Shown in pieces: positions 34,494 to 42,593 of a DNA stretch of 64,000 nt. Location: the NCBI GenBank assembly GCA_910578815.1, contig CAJTSE010000006.1, forward strand, positions 1 to 64,000, given 5' to 3'. Source of the stretch: an uncultured Acetatifactor sp. GTDB taxonomy: Bacteria > Bacillota > Clostridia > Lachnospirales > Lachnospiraceae. The number at the start of each line of letters is the position of its first letter. The stretch's first letter is position 1. A program made the position numbers and the translations under genes. The notes below the pieces were generated by a model that saw only the letters and a program-made list of their open reading frames with translations, was not told the DNA's origin and did no database searches.

Positions 34494-36458
34494 ATGGTTA
34501 TGAATAAATACAACAGAAAAGAAAATGTGGATGTGTGTGTGATTGGAGCCGGACATGCTGGATGTGAGGCTGCTCTTGCCTGTGCGCGGCTTGGACTTGA
34601 AACCGTGATTTTTACGGTAAGTATTGACAGTATTGCGCTTATGCCGTGTAATCCAAATATAGGCGGAACTTCTAAAGGCCATCTTGTAAGAGAATTGGAT
34701 GCTTTAGGAGGTGAAATGGGGAAAAATATTGATAAGACATTTATTCAATCTAAGATGTTAAACGTTTCTAAGGGTCCGGCGGTTCACTCTCTGCGGGCAC
34801 AGGCAGATAAGGCAGAGTATTCCCGCGCAATGAGGAAGGTACTTGAAAATCAAGAGCATCTAACGATTAAACAGGCTGAAGTTTGTGAGATTTTGTGGGA
34901 AGAGCCGGATTCTGAAGATCAAATACCAATAAAAAAAATTACGGGAATAAAGACATTTACAGGAGCGGTTTATGAATGTAAAGCAGTGATACTTTGTACT
35001 GGAACTTATTTGAATGCCAGATGTCTTTGTGGAGAAACGATTACTCATACCGGTCCGAACGGATTACAGGCGGCTGCTTATCTTTCAAATTCTCTGGAAA
35101 AAATGGGAATAAGCTTACGTAGATTTAAAACGGGAACGCCGGCTAGAATGGATGGTCGGAGTATAGATTATTCTAAAATGGAAGAACAATTTGGAGACGA
35201 GAGAATCATTCCTTTTTCTTTTTCCACGGATCCGGATTCTGTACAGAAAGAACAGGCTTCCTGCTGGCTGACTTATACAAATAGTAAAACTCATGAGATT
35301 ATCAGAAATAATTTGGATCGTTCTCCCATATATGCGGGAATTATAGAAGGTGTTGGACCCAGGTATTGTCCATCTATTGAAGATAAAGTAGTAAAATTTG
35401 CGGAAAAGGAGCGTCATCAGGTTTTTATTGAGCCGGAAGGACTACATACCAATGAAATGTATGTAGGCGGTATGTCATCTTCACTTCCGGAAGATGTTCA
35501 GCTTGCCATGTATCAGACGGTTCCCGGATTAGAAAAGTGTAAAATTGTTCGTAACGCTTATGCGATTGAATATGACTGTATTGACGCCAGAGAACTTTAT
35601 CCTTCTCTTGAATTTAAAAATATAAAAGGCATGTTTAGTGCAGGACAGTTAAACGGCAGCAGCGGTTATGAAGAAGCAGCGTGCCAAGGACTTGTGGCAG
35701 GGATTAATGCGGCAATGGAGATATTTGGAAGAGACCCTTTGATTTTGGACAGGTCAGAAGGATATATTGGCGTGCTGATTGATGATCTTGTGACGAAGGA
35801 TAATGTTGAGCCTTATAGAATGATGACTTCCAGGGCAGAGTATAGGTTGTTACTACGTCAGGATAATGCAGATCTGCGGCTTAGAAAAAAGGGATATGAT
35901 GCAGGTTTGGTTTCTAAAGAAGAATATGAATTTCTTTTAAAAAAGGAAGAGATGATTGAAAAGGAAATTCAGCGTCTCAAAAATACTATAGTAGGTGCAA
36001 ACAGCCGGATTCAGGATTTTTTGAAATCCAAGGACAGTTCTTCTTTGAAAACAGCGGCAAGTCTGGCGGATTTGATCTGCAGACCGGAACTTTCTTATGA
36101 AAATATTGCAGAGATCGACGAGGGTCGGGCAAATTTTGCAGAACAGCTTTGTGGTAAGCCTTCTCTTCCGGAAAATGTAATTCAGCAGGTAGAAATTGAA
36201 ATTAAGTATGAAGGATATATTCAAAGGCAGAAACGTCAAGTAGAGCAGTTTAAAAAGATGGAAAAAAAGAAAATACCCGGAGATATTGATTATGATGCAG
36301 TTGTGTCTTTGAGACTGGAAGCCAGACAAAAGTTGAAGCTTTTACGGCCTGTTTCCATTGGACAAGCTTCCCGTATTTCGGGTGTATCTCCTGCGGATAT
36401 TTCTGTGCTGTTAGTTTACTTGGAACGTTTCACACCGAAGAACGTTTTGTTTCATTGA
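34494..36458 (+). CDS. mnmG: tRNA uridine-5-carboxymethylaminomethyl modification enzyme MnmG
   Basis: A 654-residue FAD enzyme, partner of MnmE. FAD-binding GAGHAG at 18-23, CNPNIGGTSKGHLVRE, the conserved GTYLNARCLCGE segment, MTSRAEYRLLLRQDNAD and the C-terminal helical domain. Starts 25 bp after mnmE with TTGGAGAAGCC before the ATG. Confidence 0.97.
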   Translation: MVMNKYNRKENVDVCVIGAGHAGCEAALACARLGLETVIFTVSIDSIALMPCNPNIGGTSKGHLVRELDALGGEMGKNIDKTFIQSKMLNVSKGPAVHSLRAQADKAEYSRAMRKVLENQEHLTIKQAEVCEILWEEPDSEDQIPIKKITGIKTFTGAVYECKAVILCTGTYLNARCLCGETITHTGPNGLQAAAYLSNSLEKMGISLRRFKTGTPARMDGRSIDYSKMEEQFGDERIIPFSFSTDPDSVQKEQASCWLTYTNSKTHEIIRNNLDRSPIYAGIIEGVGPRYCPSIEDKVVKFAEKERHQVFIEPEGLHTNEMYVGGMSSSLPEDVQLAMYQTVPGLEKCKIVRNAYAIEYDCIDARELYPSLEFKNIKGMFSAGQLNGSSGYEEAACQGLVAGINAAMEIFGRDPLILDRSEGYIGVLIDDLVTKDNVEPYRMMTSRAEYRLLLRQDNADLRLRKKGYDAGLVSKEEYEFLLKKEEMIEKEIQRLKNTIVGANSRIQDFLKSKDSSSLKTAASLADLICRPELSYENIAEIDEGRANFAEQLCGKPSLPENVIQQVEIEIKYEGYIQRQKRQVEQFKKMEKKKIPGDIDYDAVVSLRLEARQKLKLLRPVSIGQASRISGVSPADISVLLVYLERFTPKNVLFH

Positions 36459-36536
36459 CGCCAAAGAAGCCGTTTTTGTAGATGAATTAATTTGCCTTGG
36501 AATTAGTCGCAGTAGTGTTGCAACATGGAGGTTAGT

Positions 36537-37271
36537 GTGAAGAGTGTAAAGGATTATGATACTTCTAAATTTGAAAAAGATGTAAGTGTTTTTGGCGTCA
36601 GCCTGACTGATCAACAGCTTGAAAATTTCCTTGTTTATTATGAAATGTTGACCGAATGGAATCAGGTAATGAATCTGACTGCAATTACAGAATATGATGA
36701 TGTAATGAAAAAACATTTTATAGACAGCATATCTTTGATAAAGGCTTTTGATGTTAGAAAGAAAGTTTCTGTGATTGACGTAGGCACGGGGGCGGGATTT
36801 CCTGGTCTTGCTTTAAAGATTGCCTTTCCTCAGCTTGAAGTTACTCTTTTGGATTCTCTTAAAAAAAGAATTCATTTCTTAGATGCAGTGATAGAAAAAT
36901 TAAATTTGTCCGGAGTGAAGACCATACACGGCAGAGCGGAAGATTTTGCAAGACCAGGAAAACTCAGGGAAAGTTTTGATTTGTGTGTTTCCAGGGCGGT
37001 GGCAAATCTTTCTACTTTGTCCGAATATTGTCTTCCTTTTGTAAAGGTAAATGGTTGTTTTGTTTCTTATAAATCAGAAAAAGTTATGGGCGAACTTGCA
37101 GCTGCGAAAGGGGCAGTATCACTTTTGGGAGGAAAAATGAAAGAACAAATAGAATTTCAGCTTCCGGATTCCGATTTTGATCGAAATCTGATAGTAATTG
37201 AAAAAATAAAAAAGACACCTGCAACATTTCCCAGAAAAGCAGGATTACCTTCCAAAGAGCCTTTAAAGTAA
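36537..37271 (+). CDS. rsmG: 16S rRNA (guanine-N7) methyltransferase RsmG
   Basis: A 244-residue RsmG (GidB): VIDVGTGAGFPGLALKIAFP SAM-binding motif, NAITEYDDVMKKHFIDS-like segment and RAEDFARPGKLRE/SRAVANL. Methylates G527 of 16S rRNA. I prefer the GTG at 36537 because GGAGG sits five bases upstream; the ATG at 36525 would place that GGAGG inside the gene and lacks its own site. Confidence 0.92.
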   Translation: MKSVKDYDTSKFEKDVSVFGVSLTDQQLENFLVYYEMLTEWNQVMNLTAITEYDDVMKKHFIDSISLIKAFDVRKKVSVIDVGTGAGFPGLALKIAFPQLEVTLLDSLKKRIHFLDAVIEKLNLSGVKTIHGRAEDFARPGKLRESFDLCVSRAVANLSTLSEYCLPFVKVNGCFVSYKSEKVMGELAAAKGAVSLLGGKMKEQIEFQLPDSDFDRNLIVIEKIKKTPATFPRKAGLPSKEPLK

Positions 37272-37396
37272 AATAATAAATTGTATTTTACATATTTCTG
37301 TTTTTATTATATGATGATAGGAGAAAAGTCACAGGCAAACAATAATAAGAAACGTATGTTCTTATATCATATGTATAACAAGAAAATGGATGAAAT

Positions 37397-38347
37397 ATGG
37401 ATTTTGATGATTATAATGCTTTAGAAGAAATTGTGAAAGAAATGGGCCAAGAACTGAAGATGATCGAAGAAAAAATCAAGTATAATCTTCAGTGTATTAA
37501 AGAAGCAGATATATATGCTGGTTTATTGATAGATAGTGAACCTGAAGATTTTAAATTTTTTTCTCCAAGAAACGCCGAAAACGTGCATAAGGAAGAAATA
37601 GCAAAAGCATTTCAAGAAAAAGAAAATTGCAGATGTAAAAACGAACGGTTATATGAAAGACAAAATTTGCTGATTAGTCATATAAATGTTTTACAAAATA
37701 TTTTGAAGCATAGAACTGACGGCATGATAGTTCTAAATATTCAAGAAGAAGACAGACAAAGAATTGCCAGGGATCTTCATGATACTTCGCTGCAAAATTT
37801 GGCACATTTAATACATAAAATTGAATTATGCAGCCTTTATATAGATGAAGATGTTATTAAGGCCAAACTGGAATTGTCTGTTGTCAATAATATATTGAAA
37901 AAAACGATTGATGAAATTCGTAATATTATTTTTGATTTGAGACCTATGACTTTTGATGATTTGGGTTTTAAGGCAGCCTTGGAAAGATTACTTGCTGTTT
38001 TTAATGAAAATCAAAAGTATTTTGTGGAGACAGAAATAGATGATGTTTCATGTGAAAATAATCTGGTATTGGTATCAATATACCGGGTAGTGCAAGAATG
38101 TCTCAATAATATTGAAAAACATGCGGATGCGGAAACAGTTTTATTTTCCTGCAGGAATCAGAAGGGCAGCTGCATTATTACGATTAAAGATGATGGAATA
38201 GGTTTTGACCCAGAAAGATTGCCGGAAGAAAAACATTTTGGTCTTTCCTTAATGCAGGAGAGAATTCGGTTGATAAATGGAAAAATTTCGATTTTGTCAA
38301 AGGAAAGGGAAGGTACATGTATTAAAATTGAAGTTCCTATATTTTAA
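37397..38347 (+). CDS. Cytosolic DegS-like sensor histidine kinase
   Basis: A 316-residue soluble kinase: an N-terminal ~110-residue helical, probably coiled-coil sensor (EEIVKEMGQELKMIEEKIKY...), HisKA_3 dimerisation domain with phospho-acceptor H128 in RQRIARDLHDTSLQNL, and an ATPase domain with VQECLNNIEKHA, DDGIGFDPERL and HFGLSLMQERI. No transmembrane segment, as in DegS. It pairs with the LuxR-type regulator 57 bp downstream. It sits in the conserved origin cluster between rsmG and the parS sites. Ribosome site before ATG 37397 is weak. Confidence 0.9.
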   Translation: MDFDDYNALEEIVKEMGQELKMIEEKIKYNLQCIKEADIYAGLLIDSEPEDFKFFSPRNAENVHKEEIAKAFQEKENCRCKNERLYERQNLLISHINVLQNILKHRTDGMIVLNIQEEDRQRIARDLHDTSLQNLAHLIHKIELCSLYIDEDVIKAKLELSVVNNILKKTIDEIRNIIFDLRPMTFDDLGFKAALERLLAVFNENQKYFVETEIDDVSCENNLVLVSIYRVVQECLNNIEKHADAETVLFSCRNQKGSCIITIKDDGIGFDPERLPEEKHFGLSLMQERIRLINGKISILSKEREGTCIKIEVPIF

Positions 38348-38404
38348 TTTTTGGGTTGGTTATGAAGTATATATGTGCTAGGAAAAAGAAAGGAGTAAAT
38401 TGAT

Positions 38405-39049
38405 ATGAGTGTAAGAGTAATGTTGGCGGATGATCATGTTTTAATGAGGGAGGGTATTAGACAACTTTTGGAGTTTGATGGAAGTATAGAAGTAGTTGCT
38501 GAAGCAAATGATGGAGAAGAGTGTATTGAAAAATTACTGGAAATGAGTCCTGATATTTTATTGTTGGATATTAATATGTCTAAAAAGAACGGAATTGAAG
38601 TGTTAAAAGACATAAAGAATAAAAACATTGATGTGAAAGTTTTAATTTTAACTGTTCACGAAAGTATTGAATATTTATTGAAGGCGGTTGAATTAGGAGC
38701 AGACGGCTACATTATGAAGGACTCCGAGTCTGCAGAATTGAAAAAAGCAATTAGTGTTATTATGAACGGCGAAAATTATATTCAGCCTAATCTTATTCCT
38801 GCTTTGAATAATAGATTAGTAGCCAGAGATATTGATAAGGATAAGATTGAATCCTTAACCGGCCGCGAATTGGAAGTTTTGATTCAAGTTGCAAATGGAA
38901 TGTTTAATAAGGAAATTGCAAATTCTTTAAATATTAGTGAGAGGACAGTGAAAAATCATATATCTAATATTTTTAAAAAAATAGGTGTTTTTGATAGGAC
39001 TCAGGCAGCAGTGTTTGCTATTAAGAATGACTTAATTAAACTGTTTTAG
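38405..39049 (+). CDS. NarL/FixJ (DegU-like) response regulator
   Basis: A 214-residue regulator: receiver domain with DDH (9-11), D55 in ILLLDINMSKKNG and a C-terminal LuxR-type helix-turn-helix (about 145-210; LTGRELEVLIQVANGMFNKE, SERTVKNHISNIFKKIG). AAAGGAG precedes ATG 38405. Cognate partner of the kinase upstream. Its 3' flank is the 38-bp palindrome containing parS. Confidence 0.93.
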   Translation: MSVRVMLADDHVLMREGIRQLLEFDGSIEVVAEANDGEECIEKLLEMSPDILLLDINMSKKNGIEVLKDIKNKNIDVKVLILTVHESIEYLLKAVELGADGYIMKDSESAELKKAISVIMNGENYIQPNLIPALNNRLVARDIDKDKIESLTGRELEVLIQVANGMFNKEIANSLNISERTVKNHISNIFKKIGVFDRTQAAVFAIKNDLIKLF

Positions 39050-39096
39050 TGCTAATATATCTATATTTAGTGGTAGTTGTGTGTAAAAGGAAGAAA

Positions 39097-39112
39097 TGTT
39101 TCACGTGAAACA
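39097..39112. promoter_or_regulatory. parS: parS site 1 (inside a 38-bp perfect palindrome)
   Basis: TGTTTCACGTGAAACA, the exact Firmicutes ParB-binding consensus. The dyad symmetry extends without mismatch from 39086 to 39123 (outer arms AAAGGAAGAAA / TTTCTTCCTTT). The extended hairpin directly follows the response-regulator gene and might also act as its terminator. Confidence 0.95.
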
Positions 39113-39146
39113 TTTCTTCCTTTGTCTAAAATTAGGTACTAGATAA

Positions 39147-39162
39147 TGTTTCACGTGAAACA
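39147..39162. promoter_or_regulatory. parS: parS site 2
   Basis: Second exact TGTTTCACGTGAAACA, 50 bp from site 1 (about five helical turns), with no extended palindrome. Degenerate half-sites follow: GCGTGAAACATC at 39191-39202 and CTGTGAAACATC at 39214-39225. The cluster lies about 1 kb upstream of parA. Confidence 0.95.
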
Positions 39163-39276
39163 TTTTACCCCAATATATTGTGAGATATATGCGTGAAACA
39201 TCCTAAATAGGTACTGTGAAACATCTTATATAGACAATATTGCAAAATATATAAGTCTAGATATTGTGGTGTGGAC

Positions 39277-39759
39277 CTAATGGTTAAAACTTTTATAAAG
39301 TTCAAGTGCCTCTTCTTCAGACATTTCTGTTTCTTCGTAGTAGGGTTTTCCATTTTTTATACCCATTTTTATTTTGTTTGGACCATCTAGATAATATCCT
39401 TCATATTCATAATCCAAAACATCTGCTTCACGAATATATGTTGCCAATTCCTCAGCAGCTTTTATGTATTCTGTTTCGTTGTCCTTTGAATGGCCTCCGA
39501 TGGAGGGTCCGGAGCCAGCAGAATAAACACTTAATAAAAGAATATTTCCGAATTCATCCTTAGCTTCTATAATATAATTAAGTATATTTTCAAAGTCCTC
39601 ATTCATAACGAAAGGTTCGCCAAATAAAAATTTAAGCTGACCGGGAAACTTGGCCATATTTTCATTAAAATCTGCACCGAATGGATAGTATATATTACAA
39701 ATTTTTGAACTGTAGTACATTGTGGATTCCGGTTCCTGAGATCTTTTAAATGTGTACAT
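39277..39759 (-). CDS. Orphan acidic hypothetical protein
   Basis: A 160-residue soluble, acidic protein that I do not recognise (segments YYPFGADFNENMAKFPGQLK, SAGSGPSIGGHSKDNETEY, EGYYLDGPNKIKMGIK). No signal peptide or membrane helix. ATG 39759 has AGAGGAA upstream, and codon use looks normal, so it is probably real. Small size, acidity and single-gene setting would fit an immunity-type protein, but there is no toxin next to it and this is only a guess. It lies alone between the parS cluster and parA, on the opposite strand. Confidence 0.6.
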   Translation of the reverse strand: MYTFKRSQEPESTMYYSSKICNIYYPFGADFNENMAKFPGQLKFLFGEPFVMNEDFENILNYIIEAKDEFGNILLLSVYSAGSGPSIGGHSKDNETEYIKAAEELATYIREADVLDYEYEGYYLDGPNKIKMGIKNGKPYYEETEMSEEEALELYKSFNH

Positions 39760-40115
39760 AAAATATTCCTCTCTTTCTTCTATATAGGCGGCAGTTGTAT
39801 TTAGTTTAGCATAATATATTTAGTGTAGCAAGCTGCAGATAGCTATTGTTTTCCATGCACAATAACGTAACTGTTCAGCCCACGCCATTCAGAAAGTTGC
39901 ACTTACGGTGCTTTCTACTGCTTCACAGCTGCCTTTGTTTATAAATCCACATTTCCTCATCTGGTATAATCAGCTAAAAATTCGTACCAGTTCGATTTTT
40001 AGCTGCTCACATTAGCTGGCTAAACTGTTATATAATTACTAATTTTCAAAACTTTCATGTAGATATATCTTGTAATTAGTGATATAATTGAAAAGCAAAA
40101 CAAAAGAAAGGCAGA
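39760..40115. other. Spacer upstream of parA with inverted repeat
   Basis: No gene seen. It holds an inverted repeat at 39971-40005 (CAGCTAAAAAT / ATTTTTAGCTG arms, with a one-base bulge), preceded by TATAAT at 39966, and a stretch around 39870-39935 (GTTCAGCCCACGCC, AGAAAG/CTTTCT arms) that looks like a decayed palindromic repeat. Confidence 0.5.
40080..40088 (+). promoter_or_regulatory. Probable parA promoter (extended -10)
   Basis: TGATATAAT is a perfect extended -10; no recognisable -35 at 16-18 bp. The leader to the parA start is about 125 bases and contains family-1 repeat copy D. Confidence 0.5.
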
Positions 40116-40215
40116 AAGATTGAAAATTAATCATTTCAATCACAAGATTTGCGTCTGCGCGTTGCTTGCCACAAACTTGTTATGCGCAAAAAGCAGCGCA
40201 GAAATGGAGAAAATC
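40116..40215 (+). repeat. Family-1 leader repeat, diverged copy D (parA leader)
   Basis: Begins AAGATTGAAAATTAATC/ATTTCAATC (stem 40118-40141), then GCGTCTGCGCGTTGC, an AACTTGTTATGCGC part, AAGCAGCGCAGAAATGGAGAAAATC and the parA ATG. Length and position match copies A-C but the middle is diverged; the GAAATGGAGAAAAT end is shared with the antiporter leader. Confidence 0.6.
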
Positions 40216-40995
40216 ATGGGAAAAATAATTGCAATAGCAAATCAAAAAGGGGGAGTGGGTAAGACTACTACTTCAATTAACCTTTCAGCATGTCTGGCGG
40301 AGAAAGGTAAGAAGGTTTTGGTAATTGATACAGATCCTCAGGGAAACACTACCAGTGGTTATGGTATTGATAAAAATAATCTGGATAATACCATATATGA
40401 GCTGGTTTTGGGAGAATGCTCGATCAGGGATTGTATTATTCAAAATGTAATTGAAAATGTATCTGTTTTACCTTCCAATGTAAATTTAGCGGCTGCAGAA
40501 ATAGAGTTAATCGGAATAGATAAAAAGGAATACATATTAAAAAATGAAGTGGATTACATTAAAGAAGAATATGACTTCATTATTATTGATTGTCCTCCTT
40601 CTTTAAATATGCTCACGATTAATTCCATGACTACTGCGGACAGTGTTCTTGTTCCGATCCAATGCGAATATTACGCACTGGAAGGATTGAGCCAATTGAT
40701 TCATACGGTAAATTTGGTAAAAGAACGGTTGAATCCGGATTTGGAAATGGAAGGGGTAGTATTTACCATGTATGATTCCCGTACTAACCTTTCTATGCAG
40801 GTAGTGGAAAATGTAAAAGAAAATCTTCACCAAAAAGTATATAGTACCCTGATACCTAGAAATATCAGATTAGCAGAAGCGCCCAGTTATGGAATACCAA
40901 TTAATAAATATGATGCCAAATCTGCAGGAGCAGAAGCTTATTTGAATCTTGCGGATGAAATCATTGAACTGCATAATGAAAAGATCATTAGATAG
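40216..40995 (+). CDS. parA: Chromosome-partitioning ATPase ParA (Soj)
   Basis: A 259-residue ParA: deviant Walker A QKGGVGKTTTSINL, Walker A' DTDPQGNTTSGYG and Walker B FIIIDCPPSLNMLTINS. With ParB-parS it drives origin segregation and regulates DnaA. ATG 40216 gives the family start MGKIIAIANQKGG and has GGAG upstream; upstream in-frame codons belong to the repeat leader. Confidence 0.97.
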   Translation: MGKIIAIANQKGGVGKTTTSINLSACLAEKGKKVLVIDTDPQGNTTSGYGIDKNNLDNTIYELVLGECSIRDCIIQNVIENVSVLPSNVNLAAAEIELIGIDKKEYILKNEVDYIKEEYDFIIIDCPPSLNMLTINSMTTADSVLVPIQCEYYALEGLSQLIHTVNLVKERLNPDLEMEGVVFTMYDSRTNLSMQVVENVKENLHQKVYSTLIPRNIRLAEAPSYGIPINKYDAKSAGAEAYLNLADEIIELHNEKIIR

Positions 40996-41086
40996 AGACG
41001 GTTTTGTACCGATTACGAAAAGTCCGGTTATAAAGCGAAAGTTTTAAATTGCCGGTCAAAAAATGAAGAAAGGATAATTGCAGAAT

Positions 41087-41992
41087 ATGGCGGTAAGAGG
41101 ATTGGGAAAAGGTTTGGATTCTTTGATTCCTAACGCAGTAGGGGAAGCGAAGGCTAAGAAAGAAGCAAAAGAAATAAAAGAAGCAGAAAAAGAAGAAAAG
41201 GGCGGACAAGAAACTATCGTAAAAATTTCTATGGTGGAGCCAAATAGAAAACAGCCACGTAAGAATTTTGATGAAGATGCTCTGCAGGAACTATCTGATT
41301 CTATTAAGCAGTTTGGGTTGATTCAGCCGATTTTGGTTCAGGATAGGAAAAATCACTATGAGATTATTGCCGGTGAACGTAGATGGCGGGCGGCAAAGCT
41401 GGCAGGTTTGAAGGAGATACCTGTTATCATCCGGGATTACTCGGAGCGAGAGATCATGGAGATTTCCTTGATTGAAAACATACAGCGTGAAGATTTAAAT
41501 CCGATAGAAGAGGCGCAGGCTTATAAGCGGCTTTTGGAAGAATTTCACTTAAAGCAGGATGAAGTGGCAGAGCGGGTTTCAAAGAGTCGTGCTGCAGTTA
41601 CCAATTCCATGCGATTATTAAAACTCTGTGATGAAGTACAGCAGATGTTGATAGATGATATGATCAGTACCGGACATGCACGTGCACTTTTGGCAATCGA
41701 AGACGGGGAAGAGCAATATACAGTAGCTCAGAAAATTTTTGATGAAAAGCTTAGTGTAAGAGATGTGGAAAAGCTGGTAAAGAATCTTCATAAGCCTGAA
41801 AAGCCGGCAAAGAAGGCAGCAGATAATAAGACTATGGAAGCAATTTATCTGGATATTGAAGAAAAACTGAAAACACGTTTGAGTACAAAAGTTACTGTAA
41901 CCTCTAAGGGAGAGGGTGCGGGAAAGATTGAAATTGAATTTTACAATCACGAAGATCTGGACAGACTTATGGACTTGATGGGAAACAGATAA
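41087..41992 (+). CDS. parB: Chromosome-partitioning protein ParB (Spo0J)
   Basis: A 301-residue ParB: start MAVRGLGKGLDSLIPN, the CTP-binding/hydrolysis box GERRWRAAKLAG, ENIQREDLNPIEEAQAYKRL, central helix-turn-helix (KQDEVAERVSKSRAAVTNSM) and a C-terminal dimerisation domain. It recognises the two parS sites at 39097 and 39147 and spreads as a CTP clamp. ATG 41087 is preferred by family; a TTG at 41078 lies closer to AAAGGA. It follows parA by about 90 bp. Confidence 0.96.
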   Translation: MAVRGLGKGLDSLIPNAVGEAKAKKEAKEIKEAEKEEKGGQETIVKISMVEPNRKQPRKNFDEDALQELSDSIKQFGLIQPILVQDRKNHYEIIAGERRWRAAKLAGLKEIPVIIRDYSEREIMEISLIENIQREDLNPIEEAQAYKRLLEEFHLKQDEVAERVSKSRAAVTNSMRLLKLCDEVQQMLIDDMISTGHARALLAIEDGEEQYTVAQKIFDEKLSVRDVEKLVKNLHKPEKPAKKAADNKTMEAIYLDIEEKLKTRLSTKVTVTSKGEGAGKIEIEFYNHEDLDRLMDLMGNR

Positions 41993-42035
41993 TAAAAGTA
42001 CAATATCCATTTTTTATGGTGGAGCGAGAGGAAAT

Positions 42036-42554
42036 ATGAACAGTTTATTTTTAGACCGGATCGGCCTTGGTTCATTTGACATGGGATATTTATTAATCGC
42101 TGCTGCAGTACTGGCCGTAATTATGCTGGCAGTAATTATTCTGCTGATTATGCAGATTAAAAAAGTAAGTGGATTAAAGAAACGTCTGGATAAGTTCCTG
42201 GTGGGAAAGGATGGAATGAGTCTGGAGCAGGATATTATCGGATTGTGTGAGGATAATAAATTTTTAAAGAACAGTACCGATCGAAATAAAAAGGACATCA
42301 GAAATCTATATAAGCAAATGGAAACTGCTTATCAAAAAATGGGATTGGTAAAATATGATGCGTTTAACCAGATGGGTGGGCAGCTTAGTTTCAGCCTGGC
42401 CCTGCTGGACGAAAATAATAATGGATTTATTATAAATTCCGTACATAGTACGGAAGGATGTTACTCTTATACAAAAGAGATCAAAAATGGCGTCAGTGCA
42501 ATTTCACTGGGAACTGAAGAGGCGGAAGCGCTGGCAATAGCAATGGGAGAATAG
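42036..42554 (+). CDS. DUF4446 family membrane protein
   Basis: A 172-residue protein with one N-terminal transmembrane helix (about 17-41), a coiled-coil-prone stretch (44-100) and a conserved cytoplasmic domain (YDAFNQMGGQLSFSLALLDE, NGFIINSVHSTEGCYSYTKE). DUF4446 proteins lie next to parB in many clostridia; function unknown. GAGAGGAAAT precedes ATG 42036. Confidence 0.88.
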   Translation: MNSLFLDRIGLGSFDMGYLLIAAAVLAVIMLAVIILLIMQIKKVSGLKKRLDKFLVGKDGMSLEQDIIGLCEDNKFLKNSTDRNKKDIRNLYKQMETAYQKMGLVKYDAFNQMGGQLSFSLALLDENNNGFIINSVHSTEGCYSYTKEIKNGVSAISLGTEEAEALAIAMGE

Positions 42555-42593
42555 AATAAAAGACCGTTTGTGCGGCAGAATACGAGGACAATC

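Noticed and set aside
40120..40215. N-terminal extension of ParA by 32 residues
   Set aside because: It lies in the repeat leader; ATG 40216 with GGAG upstream gives the canonical ParA start.
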